Shown: positions 1 through 7,865, counted from the stretch's first letter. The stretch: DNA of 8,099 nucleotides from JAKLIH01 sp964618955 (GCA_964618955.1 CAZUBO010000025.1:1-8099), one strand, 5' to 3'. Notes: generated by a model from the letters alone, not told the origin. A program made the numbers and translations.

Positions 1-873
1 GGATCCAATAGATATCTATCAAGTCTTCCTATTGATCCAGTCAATAACAATTCTTTCTTCTATACCTACTATTCAGGAGGATCCTATGAATTAACTGCCA
101 TCCTTTCAAATCCCAATAAGAACTCTATTAATGATGAAGGAAGTCTTACATCAACCTTTGAGATTGGTAGTCCTAATAGAACATTTAATACTCCACTACA
201 ACGTGATAAGAATCTTATTGCCTTTTGAAAATTTGATGAAGCAACAGGCTCTGCTCTTGACTACTCTGGTAATGGACTTACTGGAACTCTTTCTGGACCT
301 GAAAGACAAACTACTATTGGTACTAACAAAGCTATGTATTATGATGCATCTTCTTCAGACTATATCTCAACCTCGAGTTTTGCTATACCTAATACTGGGA
401 TACTTACTGTTGAGGCGTGGATGAGGAGTGTGATAAAAGCATCGGGAGAGCAAACAATTTTAAGTAATCCTGATTATAGTTATACCGTTGGATATATTTG
501 AATGCATAGACAAACCAATACTAATAATCTTTGGTATCGATATGCGAACGGAGTAACCAGTCCATCTGGCAGTACTAATGATTTTTTTCTAAATTTAGAT
601 AATCAGTGAATTCATATAGTGGTAGTCTGTGATTATACTAATAAAAAATTGTATGTTTATAGAAATGGAGTTCAATTCGGAGCTACTCAAAATCTTGCAG
701 GTACTCCAGTATTTCCTTCCGTTGGTAGTGTAAAAAATATTGGCGCTTATACATCAAGCACCGATAAACTCACCGACGGCTCCCTTGATGAAGTAAGAAT
801 ATATAATAGAGGATTGAGTGATGAGGAAGTGGCTCAGCATTATACTTCTACTAAAGGTGAGTTTGGTTTGTAG
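1..873 (+). CDS. Pilin-like surface protein with C-terminal LamG (concanavalin A-like) domain, 5' partial
   Basis: Frame 1 is open from the window edge to TAG at 871-873 (290 residues) once three UGA codons (226, 499, 607) are read as Trp. Two UGG codons (418, 532) are also used. The first 35 or so residues (YLSSLPIDPVNN, then a YTYYSGGSYELTA-like stretch) resemble the C-terminal part of type II/IV pseudopilins common in CPR genomes, where a 'LP.DP.N' loop precedes the last strands; the prepilin leader would lie before the window. Residues from about 73 to 285 form a LamG/laminin-G_3 jelly roll: F-W-KFDEATG and DYSGNG at the start, VEAW, NQ-W-IHIVV, and the end motif SLDEVRIYNRGLSDEEV. The likely role is a secreted, surface-exposed adhesin or carbohydrate-binding pilin. 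Leu and Thr codons (CTT, ACT/ACC) are more C-rich than in the housekeeping genes downstream. The LamG call is strong; the pilin part is inferred from a short match. Confidence 0.82.
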
Positions 874-896
874 TTTTAATAAATTAATTTTAAAAT
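868..896 (+). promoter_or_regulatory. Candidate promoter for the dehydrogenase gene, possibly leaderless
   Basis: TTGTAG (868-873) and TAAAAT (891-896) are separated by exactly 17 bases. The -35-like box overlaps the stop codon of the upstream gene. A start 7 bases after the -10 box falls at about 903, the A of the ATG, so the mRNA could be leaderless, which would fit the absence of a Shine-Dalgarno site. The -35 box matches the consensus only 3 of 6 and the region is very AT-rich, so a chance match is possible. Confidence 0.3.
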
Positions 897-902
897 ATTA
901 AA

Positions 903-1868
903 ATGAAAAAAATATTTGTGACAAGAAAGATGGATGGAAATACTTTTAAGAAATTAATTGATTTGGGATATCAAGTTGATATCAATGACGAACATTTGTC
1001 AGACAAAGAAGAATTAAAACAAATTGTTAAAGATTATGACGGGATTATTACTACGGTTGGTTGCAAGATTGATAAAGAAATTCTTGATGAAGCAGGGGAA
1101 CAATTAAAGATAATTGCAACAGCATCAGTTGGGTATGATCATATTGATGTTGAGAGTTGCAAAGCTAAAAATATATATGTTACTAATACTCCTGGAGCTA
1201 ATGCCTGATGTGTAGCAGAACATACCATTGGTTTGATTTTGAATTTAGCTCATAGAATTTCAGAATCAGATAGATTTGTTCGAAAAGGTGAATTTCATGG
1301 ATTTCAATTTGATTTGTTTTTGGGAGATGAGATCAAAGACAATACAGTTGGTATTGTAGGATTAGGTTGTATTGGTAAGAATGTAGCTAAAATTCTAATT
1401 AATGGCTTTGGTTGTAAAGTCTATTACTATGATTGTAAGAGAGATGAGAATTTTGAGAAAGAAATTGGAATTAATTTTGTTGAGAAGTTGGAAGACTTAA
1501 TGAGGATGTCTGATATTTTGAGTATTCATGTTTCTCTATGCGAAGCCACAAAATATTTGATTAACGAAAGCAATTTGAAATTAATGAAACCCAATTCTTA
1601 CATTATCAATACTTCTAGGGGTATGGTTATTAGGGAGCAAGATTTGGTTGATGCTTTGAAAAACAAAATTATACGAGGAGTAGCATTGGACGTTTTTGAG
1701 AATGAGCCTTTAATTACTAAAGATTTGTTTTCGATGAAAAATGTAGTTTTGACTCCTCATATCGCTGCTTCGTCAGAGGAAGCTCATAAAAATATGATAG
1801 AAATGGCAATTGAAAATGTTATACAAGCAATGAATGATCAAAAGCCAAACAATACATGCAATAGTTAA
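903..1868 (+). CDS. D-isomer-specific 2-hydroxyacid dehydrogenase (NAD(P)-dependent), read through one UGA
   Basis: This 321-residue protein probably interconverts a 2-keto acid and a D-2-hydroxy acid in the cytoplasm (glyoxylate/hydroxypyruvate reductase, D-lactate dehydrogenase or phosphoglycerate dehydrogenase type). The substrate domain shows TASVGYDHID near residues 75-84 and NTPGANA-W-CVAEHT, where Trp102 is UGA (1206-1208). The Rossmann nucleotide-binding motif VGIVGLGCIG is at 149-158. The catalytic triad is visible: Arg239 in NTSRG, Glu268 in ENEP and His286 in TPHIAASS, at the usual spacing. Length is normal for the family. Under the standard code it would be called as two fragments, ending at 1208 and restarting near 1233. 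The ATG at 903 has no Shine-Dalgarno site. The gene lies 29 bases after the LamG gene and ends 24 bases before a strong terminator. The exact substrate cannot be told from sequence. Confidence 0.93.
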
Positions 1869-1892
1869 AATATATTATTCTGTTATTAGGTT

Positions 1893-1925
1893 AAAAAACC
1901 TTCAGATTATTTCTGAAGGTTTTTT
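1893..1925. terminator. Bidirectional intrinsic terminator between convergent genes
   Basis: A perfect 14-bp inverted repeat (1893-1906 paired with 1912-1925) has a 5-base loop at 1907-1911. The stem has a GC-containing core (CCTTCAGA/TCTGAAGG) flanked by six A on one side and six T on the other, so it works as hairpin plus U-tract on both strands. It ends the dehydrogenase transcript on plus and the elp3 transcript on minus. The elp3 stop codon (minus strand, 1909-1907) lies in the loop and its last codons form one arm. Confidence 0.93.
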
Positions 1926-3484
1926 ATCATATATGTTCCTTTAAGTTTGTAGCCAAGCTTTTTATAGTATTCTCGAACTCCAACTCCAGAAATGACAGCA
2001 AGTTTTTTGATTTTAAATTCTTTGATTGTTATTTTTTCTGCTTGAGCTATTAATTGTTTTCCAAGGCCTTGGTGCTGAGCAGAAGTTGATTTTTTATCAA
2101 CTTTTATTTGTTTGCCATAAGTATGGACTTCACGAATTAAAGTACAATCTTTTAATTCTTTGATTACGGGTTTTTTGTTTTCTAAGATGTAGGAAGGAAT
2201 ACGAAGACGAAGAAGGCTATAGAGCTTGGTTCTATTTTTGTCTTCAAAACTTAGAAATATTTCTTTACCATCGTTAGCATCGTAATCAGTTCTAAAGATT
2301 TTTAATTTGGTATTGGTTTTTCATTCATCTTTGATTTCTCGAAATCTAATTTCTCATACTTTTTGGTTTTCTTGTGCTAATTCTTTTTCAACGTATTCAC
2401 GGAGATTGGAAATAGTTATGCCACCAACAATACTATTGGCGGGAATATCACGAATTAGACGTTGAACTCTACAATAGACTGGGATTGAAATCAAAATATT
2501 TTTTAAAAGAGTTTTTAAAGTTTTTAAAGTATAGGGCTTATAAAGACCATCTTTGAAAACTTTGTAAAGGTTGGCTTCTTTTAAAACCATACAAGGATAG
2601 ATTTTTAACATGTCAGGTTGGAAGTTTTCATTCGAAAAAAGTTCTTTAAACATTTGAAGATCTTTTTTTGGATTAGAGCCATAGAGATTAGGCATCATAT
2701 GGTAGCAGATCTTAAAGCCAGCATCTTTTAAGAGCTTAGTGGCTTTGATTGTTGTTTCAATCATATGGCCACGATTGTTAAGTTTTAAAATATCATTAAA
2801 GATACTTTGAACTCCAAGTTCAACGCGAGTAACTCCTAAAGCTCGAAGATGTTTAATTTCTTTATCATCAATGAAGTCTGGTCTGGTTTCGATAGTAAGA
2901 CCGATGATTCGGTTTTTTGATTTTTCATTTAGTTTTTGAGCTGATTTTAAATCTTTAGAAGTTTTCGAATTGCAAGCATCAAAAACTTTTTTAATGTATT
3001 GATTTTGATATTGTTTGTTAAAAAAAGAGAAGGTGCCGCCAATGACGATAACTTCAAGTTTATCGGTTGGATGGCCATTAAGATTTAAGACTTTAATTCG
3101 CTCTTCAATTTGGAGTTTAGGATCAAAGTTGTGACGAATTGCTCTTAATATTGCTGGTTCGTTGTTAAGATAGCTCTTGGGAACAGCATTTTGAGTAGGG
3201 CAGTAGAGGCATTTGCCAGGGCAAGGGTAGGGTTTGCTAGAGATAGTAACTATTGATACACCAGAAAGGGATCTAGAGTTTTTACTTATTAAAAGCTTTT
3301 CCAATTTTGGTATTGGCTTAATTGTTTGCTTTTTTATTAAAGTTTGATAAAATGATAGTAGTTCGCTATTGTAGATTGAGTTAAGTTTGTAAGTTTTACA
3401 AAGCTTATGCTTAAAAATCTCAATATCATTTTTGGTTTTGGGATTATAGTGAATTAAATCATTAATAATTGTTTTAGGATCCAT
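1907..3484 (-). CDS. elp3: Elp3: tRNA wobble-uridine radical SAM / GNAT acetyltransferase, read through two UGAs
   Basis: A 525-residue bacterial Elp3, which in characterised family members builds a carboxymethyl group on C5 of U34 in tRNAs from acetyl-CoA and SAM. The radical-SAM cluster motif is CPGKCLYC (Cys88, Cys92, Cys95), followed by the family signatures NEPAILRAIRHNFDP, LGVQSIFNDILKLNNRGH, KDAGFKICYHMMP and FQPDMLKIYPC. UGA at residues 377 and 388 (forward 2354-2356 and 2321-2323) must be read through. After Trp377 comes EIRFREI, then EIFLSFED, LYSLLRLRIPS, the acetyl-CoA loop QHQGLGKQL (about 470-478) and GVREYYKKLGYKL, so the GNAT domain is complete. Under the standard code only residues 1-376 would be called and the acetyltransferase lost. 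The loop after MMP reads NLYGS, where I expect GLPGS. Translation stops at TAA in the terminator loop. The start lies one base from the divergent methyltransferase start; no Shine-Dalgarno site is visible. Confidence 0.95.
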
Positions 3485-3485
3485 T

Positions 3486-4208
3486 ATGAAAAAAGATTAT
3501 GCAGATTATTTATTAAAATATAGTCAAGAAGTACATGATAATATTGCTTTTGAATTTTCAAAAACAAGACAGGGTTTTTGAAATGATTTAAATTTTTTGA
3601 TGGAATATATTGAACCTAATCAGAAAGTTTTAGATTTGGGTTGTGGAAATGGTAGATTGTTTAAAATTTTGAAGAATAGGAACATCAAATACATTGGAAT
3701 TGATAATAGTGAGAAGTTGTTACTCGAAGCTCAAAAGCAATATCCTGAAGATAGGGAGAAGTTCTGAAAGGCAGATGCACTAGACTTACCTTTTATGGAT
3801 AATGAATTTGATAGGATTGTTTCTATTGCAGTTTTACAACATATACCTTCAAAAGAATACCGAATAAAGTTTTTAAGAGAAAGTTTAAGAGTTTTAAATA
3901 TTGAAGGAAAATTAATTCTAACAACATGATTAGTAAAGACTGGTTCAAAATATTATCGATCAGTCAATAATATTTGAAATCGTATCAGGGTATTATGGAA
4001 TTGATCTGAATTAGATAAGAATGATATTATGCTACCTTTTAGAATTGGTAGTAAAGAGAATCTTGGGGATCGATATATTCATGCTTTTTCTTTGAAAGAG
4101 CTTAAAAGTTTGGTAAGGCAAGCTGGATTTAAGATAGATAAGAGTGGATATACGGTAGACAAGAATCAGAAAAAACGTAATATCTATATAGTAGCTTCTA
4201 AGAGATAG
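3486..4208 (+). CDS. Class I SAM-dependent methyltransferase, Trm9/ALKBH8-like, with five in-frame UGAs
   Basis: Reading UGA as Trp gives one 240-residue protein; no long ORF is visible here under the standard code. UGA is at residues 32, 94, 148, 164 and 173, and UGG only at 171. The N-terminal motif FSKTRQGFW and the SAM motif I VLDLGCGNGR (48-57), then YIGIDNS, ADALDLPF, FDRIVSIAVLQHIP and GKLILTTW, follow the Trm9/ALKBH8 pattern, in which the last segment reads LI.VW. Trm9 methylates 5-carboxymethyluridine at the tRNA wobble position, the step after Elp3, and the gene is divergent from elp3. AGGA at 3476-3479, six bases before the ATG, is the only Shine-Dalgarno-like site found in the window. 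The substrate is inferred from family resemblance and neighbourhood; another methyl-11-type substrate is possible. Confidence 0.87.
3496..3527 (-). promoter_or_regulatory. Weak candidate promoter for elp3 inside the divergent methyltransferase gene
   Basis: On the minus strand TTGACT (forward 3522-3527) matches the -35 consensus 5 of 6, and CATAAT (forward 3496-3501) matches the -10 consensus 5 of 6. The spacer is 20 bases, longer than the optimal 17. The start would lie only a few bases before the elp3 ATG. Because the two divergent genes are one base apart, the elp3 promoter must lie inside the methyltransferase coding region, which supports looking here. Confidence 0.25.
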
Positions 4209-4263
4209 ATTATCATATAAAAGATCAAAGTTCAATTACTTAATAAAAAGTTAAAAAATATAT

Positions 4264-4878
4264 ATGGATTTAATTTTGAATTTTACAATCATATTCTTTT
4301 CTTTAGTTTTGCATGAGGTATCTCATGGTCAAGCAGCTAAGATGCTAGGTGATAATACGGCGGAGCAATATGGTCGCTTAAGTTTGAATCCGTTAAGGCA
4401 TATTGATCCAATAGGTACAATACTAGTTCCGTTTTTGATGGTTATGTTTTCAAAGATAACTAATTCAACACCAATTGTATTTGGTTGAGCTAAGCCAGTA
4501 CCAGTAAATCCATATAATCTAAAGAATCCTAAACGAGATATGGCTATCATTGCTATGTTTGGACCTTTAGCTAATTTACTATTAGCTGGTATGGTAGCGA
4601 TACTAATTAGATTTAATTTTGTTTTTAAGTTTTCATCCAATGTTATCAATGTTTTTATAACTATAGTATATTTGAATGTGCTATGGATGATTTTTAATTT
4701 GGTACCAATTCCACCACTAGATGGGTCAAAAATTTTATTCTATTTTGTTAAGGATCAAAAGCTAGAACAAATAATGTATCGATTCGGGTTTATGTTTTTG
4801 ATTCTAATTATTATGTATGGATTTACACCAATACAAGTTCTAACGGGGATAGTTACTAAAGTTTTGATTGGTGGCTAG
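4264..4878 (+). CDS. M50-family site-2-type membrane zinc metalloprotease
   Basis: A 204-residue membrane protease of the S2P/YwhC (Rip) group, which cleaves substrates within or next to the membrane. The zinc motif HEVSH is at residues 17-21 in the first hydrophobic segment. The third metal ligand lies in NLVPIPPLDG, with Asp153. The signature FG-W-AKPVPVNP places Trp75 at UGA (4486-4488); families of this type have Trp here. It is followed by NLKNPKRD and MFGPLANLLLA, also typical. Several hydrophobic segments and a short length fit the minimal group without a PDZ domain. The start has no Shine-Dalgarno site. It lies 55 bases after the methyltransferase gene and 62 before ftsK, in the same direction. 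The natural substrate is not evident. Confidence 0.93.
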
Positions 4879-4879
4879 C

Positions 4880-4908
4880 TTGTTATTTTCTGAAAATTTT
4901 GTTATGCT
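4880..4908 (+). promoter_or_regulatory. Candidate sigma70-type promoter for the ftsK operon
   Basis: TTGTTA (4880-4885) and TATGCT (4903-4908) are separated by 17 bases, and TG at 4900-4901 gives an extended -10 (TGnTATGCT). A start near 4915 would leave a leader of about 26 bases before the ftsK ATG. The spacer contains a perfect 6-bp palindrome, ATTTTC-T-GAAAAT (4885-4897). Confidence 0.5.
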
Positions 4909-4940
4909 TTAAATAGTAAAAAACAGCTAAACTTATTAAA

Positions 4941-7157
4941 ATGGCAAATGCAAAAAACAAAAATGAGAAGAAAAATAAAAAAGAAATTGAATTGAAAAAT
5001 AATGTAAGTACAAATCCTTTTGATTCTTTAAAAAGCGAAGTTAAGCGAGGAATTGCGTCAATCTTCATATTCTGTATGGCGTTGATTTTTGGCTTAAGTG
5101 CTTTTTCAAAAGCTGGAGTTGGGGGGAGTTTTATTTTTAAGATTTTTTATAATCTATTTGGAATTGGATATTATTTAATTCCAATATGTTTTTTGGTTTT
5201 TGCCGTGTATTTATTGAAATCTCGTAGAGAGAAGAATCCCCATTATGGTTTTACAGTTGGAGGATTAGTTATGGCAGTATTAGGATTCTTAGGAATGATT
5301 GATTTAATGAAGCCAATGTTGGGAGGATTTTTTGGAAAATTCTTTGGAGCGATAGAAAAAGTATTTGGGGTTTATGCTGGGTTTGCAATACTTCTAAGTA
5401 TTTTTATTTCTGGTATTATTATTTCAACTGAAGCCCAATTTAATTTGAATGTTTTAAAGATGTTATTAAACTTATTTAGAAAAGGCAAAAAAGATACTTT
5501 GAATATTAAGACTGGGGATGAAAAAGTTGAAGAGAATAAGATTGATTTAAAGAAGGAAGCTTTGAATGGTAAAGAAGAAAAGAAGGTTGTAGAGAGGGCG
5601 AATGTAAATATTGTAAATGATAATGTTGATAAATCTAAAGAAGTTGAATTATTACATAAGAAGAAAATTCAAAATTATCAATTGCCACCACTAGACTTAT
5701 TAGATAATCAAACTGGTAAACCAACAGTTGGTGATGTCAGAGCTACTGCTAATATTATTAAAAGGACTTTAGAGAATTTTGGAATTAATGTTGAGATGTG
5801 TGATGTTTGTATTGGGCCAACAGTAACTCAATATACCTTAAAGCCTGCTGATGGTACAAAATTAACTAAGATTACGGGATTACATAATGACTTAGCTTTA
5901 TCATTAGCTGCACATCCAATACGTATTGAAGCTCCAATACCAGGAAAGTCTTTAGTTGGTATTGAAGTACCAAATAAAGTTGTTGCAATGGTTAGATTGC
6001 GTAGTTTGTTATCAACTGAAGAATTTCAAAAGTCCGAAGACTGTTTGTTATTCCCAGTAGGGCGTAATGTAGCTAATGAACCAATCTTTGGTAATTTAGC
6101 TAAGATGCCGCATTTATTAGTAGCTGGAGCTACTGGTACTGGTAAGTCAGTTGGATTACATTCTTTTGTAATGTCTTTATTATATCGTAATTCACCAGAT
6201 CAATTAAAGTTTATCATGATTGATCCTAAGAGAGTTGAGTTATCTCACTATGAAGGGATACCTCATTTAATTACTCCGGTTATTACGGATAATAAAAAGG
6301 CATTACCAGCATTAAGATGAGCAATATCTACTATGGAGAATAGACTGGAAGAATTACAAATTAAAAAAGTTTTTGATATTAGAGGGTATAATAAATTAAT
6401 GATTAAAGAAGGTAAGGATATTATGCCATATATTGTTATTGTGATTGATGAGCTAGCGGACTTAATGATGTGCTATGGTAGAGATTTGGAAGCGGCGATT
6501 GTGCGTATTGCACAATTAGCTAGAGCTGTTGGTATTCATTTGGTGATATCAACTCAGAGACCATCAGTAGAAGTTATTACAGGTTTGATTAAGGCGAACA
6601 TTACTTCACGTATATCTTTCCAAGTTGCTTCACAAATTGATTCTAGAACAGTATTGGATACTTCCGGAGCCGAAAAATTATTAGGTAATGGTGATTTATT
6701 ATATATTACACCAGATAATGGTAGACCAAGAAGATTACAAGGATCTTTTGTTTCCGATTCGGAAATTAAAGGTGTAGTTGATTTTATTAAGGATCAGGAT
6801 GTGGCAGTCATTGAAGGAATCAATTTTGAAGTTAAGAATGGTATTGGGTCTGAAGCTGGAGATGTTTCGTCTTCGGGTGGTGGTATGATTGATTTTAATA
6901 AATTCGGAGAAGATGAAGATGAAAAGTATTCAGAAGCAGTAGACTTAGTAAAGCAATATCAAAAAGCTTCAACTTCATTGTTACAAAGGAAGTTAGGATT
7001 AGGCTATGGTAGAGCTGCTAAGATTATTGATTTGATGGAAGAACGAGGCGTAGTAGGTCCTAGTAATGGAGCTAAGCCTAGAGAAGTTTTTGTTCAGAGC
7101 GATAATCCAGTTAGTTTACCAGTGGAAGATGAGATTGATAATGGTTTAGGGTTATAA
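4941..7157 (+). CDS. ftsK: DNA translocase FtsK (FtsK/SpoIIIE), read through one UGA
   Basis: A 738-residue septal DNA pump that moves chromosome ends across the closing division site. The N-terminus is Lys/Asn-rich, followed by four hydrophobic segments (about 37-57, 70-92, 105-123 and 144-162) that anchor it in the membrane. A charged linker runs to about 245. The alpha/beta motor follows, starting at YQLPPLDLL, with Walker A GATGTGKS at 396-403 and Walker B VIVIDE ending at Glu504. Trp460 in PALRWAISTMENR is UGA (6318-6320); this position is Trp in E. coli FtsK (ALRWCVNEME). LARAVGIHLVISTQRPS is the motor signature. The C-terminal gamma winged helix (about 663-728) includes GRAAKIIDLMEERG and suggests recognition of polar DNA motifs. 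The standard code would split the gene inside the ATPase. A rodZ-like gene follows after 20 bases. Confidence 0.97.
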
Positions 7158-7177
7158 CAGAAATTTAAATTAATTCT

Positions 7178-7861
7178 ATGAATACAAATGAAAACAAAAA
7201 AAATGTTTTTAGCTTTGGAGATTTTTTACGTCAAAAACGAGAAGAGAAAGGAATCAGTATTGAAAAATTAGAATCATTAACTAGAATTAAAAAAACAATT
7301 TTAGATAATTTGGAGAATGAGAGATTCGAGAAGTTACCACCAAAGATATATATTCGAGGGATAATTTCTAAATATTGTCAGTATGTAGAATTAGATCAAA
7401 AAGAAGTTTTGGATAATTTTGATAAATATTTTTATGAGAATCGATCAGATAAATTCAATGTGGGAAAGGTTACGGGACTAAATATTGTTAGAAAGAAATT
7501 AAAATTAAAAAGTTTGGATTTTACAAAGATTTTTGTTTTTGTTGTTGGATTGTTAATTTTGTTATTCGTAGTAAAACAAACTTCTTTGTTATTACTACCT
7601 CCTAAGATAGAAATGCTAAATCCAAAGGAAGAGACTTCATATACTAATACTGCTATTAATATCAAGGGGAGAGTGTTAAGAACTAAGTTTTTAACTATTA
7701 ATGGTCAACCAATTGTTTTTGATAAGTATGGATATTTTGAACATATGATGGTTTTAGATCCAGGAGTGAATGAAATTAAGGTTGGAGCTAAGAATCAATT
7801 AAATAAATCTTCATTAGTGATACGTAGAATAGTGTATCAACAAGAAGAAAAATCACAATAA
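7178..7861 (+). CDS. RodZ-like membrane protein: HTH domain, one membrane segment, Ig-like C-terminal domain
   Basis: A 227-residue protein without UGA or Trp. Residues 11-85 form the HTH_25/RodZ cytoplasmic domain: FGDFLRQKREEKGISIEKL, then IKKTILDNLENERFEKLPP and YIRGIISKYCQYV. A basic stretch (KKLKLK, about 106-111) precedes one membrane segment at about 116-134. The outside part (about 142-227) begins PKIEMLNPKEE and continues with INIKGRV, LTINGQPI, GYFEHMMVLDPGVNEIKVGA, a pattern of glucodextranase-B-like / Ig-fold domains. RodZ proteins link the cell-shape machinery (MreB) to the envelope; whether this one does so is inferred. No MreB gene is in the window. It sits 20 bases after ftsK without its own visible promoter or Shine-Dalgarno site, so it is probably co-transcribed with ftsK. 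Confidence 0.88.
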   Translation: MNTNENKKNVFSFGDFLRQKREEKGISIEKLESLTRIKKTILDNLENERFEKLPPKIYIRGIISKYCQYVELDQKEVLDNFDKYFYENRSDKFNVGKVTGLNIVRKKLKLKSLDFTKIFVFVVGLLILLFVVKQTSLLLLPPKIEMLNPKEETSYTNTAINIKGRVLRTKFLTINGQPIVFDKYGYFEHMMVLDPGVNEIKVGAKNQLNKSSLVIRRIVYQQEEKSQ

Positions 7862-7865
7862 TATT

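Noticed and set aside
1..6. GGATCC at the window edge as a cloning junction
   Set aside because: The same hexamer also occurs near 79 and 3477 within coding sequence; nothing else suggests a vector or junction.
131..424. 97-residue Leu-rich ORF in frame 2
   Set aside because: It overlaps the LamG gene in another frame; the frame 1 product has clear domain motifs and this one has none.
1206..1232. Dehydrogenase as a frameshifted or nonsense pseudogene
   Set aside because: The frame continues unchanged over UGA with conserved sequence on both sides, and five other genes show the same pattern; recoding explains all of them.
2504..2525. Short tandem repeat (AGTTTTTAA-type unit) as a regulatory repeat
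   Set aside because: It lies within elp3 and encodes a Leu-Lys-rich stretch (LKTLKTLLKN); low-complexity coding sequence is enough to explain it.
4032..4235. Minus-strand 67-residue ORF
   Set aside because: It is antisense to the end of the methyltransferase gene, which carries recognisable motifs on the plus strand; a shadow frame.
4329..4649. Minus-strand 106-residue ORF
   Set aside because: It lies wholly antisense to the M50 protease gene with its zinc motif and signature; no recognisable content.
4883..5068. Minus-strand 61-residue hydrophobic ORF over the ftsK start
   Set aside because: The Phe-rich sequence is the complement of the Lys-rich ftsK N-terminus, as expected for an antisense shadow.
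1..7157. UGA as glycine (table 25)
   Set aside because: Several UGA positions are conserved Trp in the M50, FtsK and LamG families; Gly would not fit there, and Gly is amply encoded by GGN.
7432..7665. Minus-strand 77-residue ORF
   Set aside because: It is antisense to the rodZ-like gene membrane segment and has no independent support.
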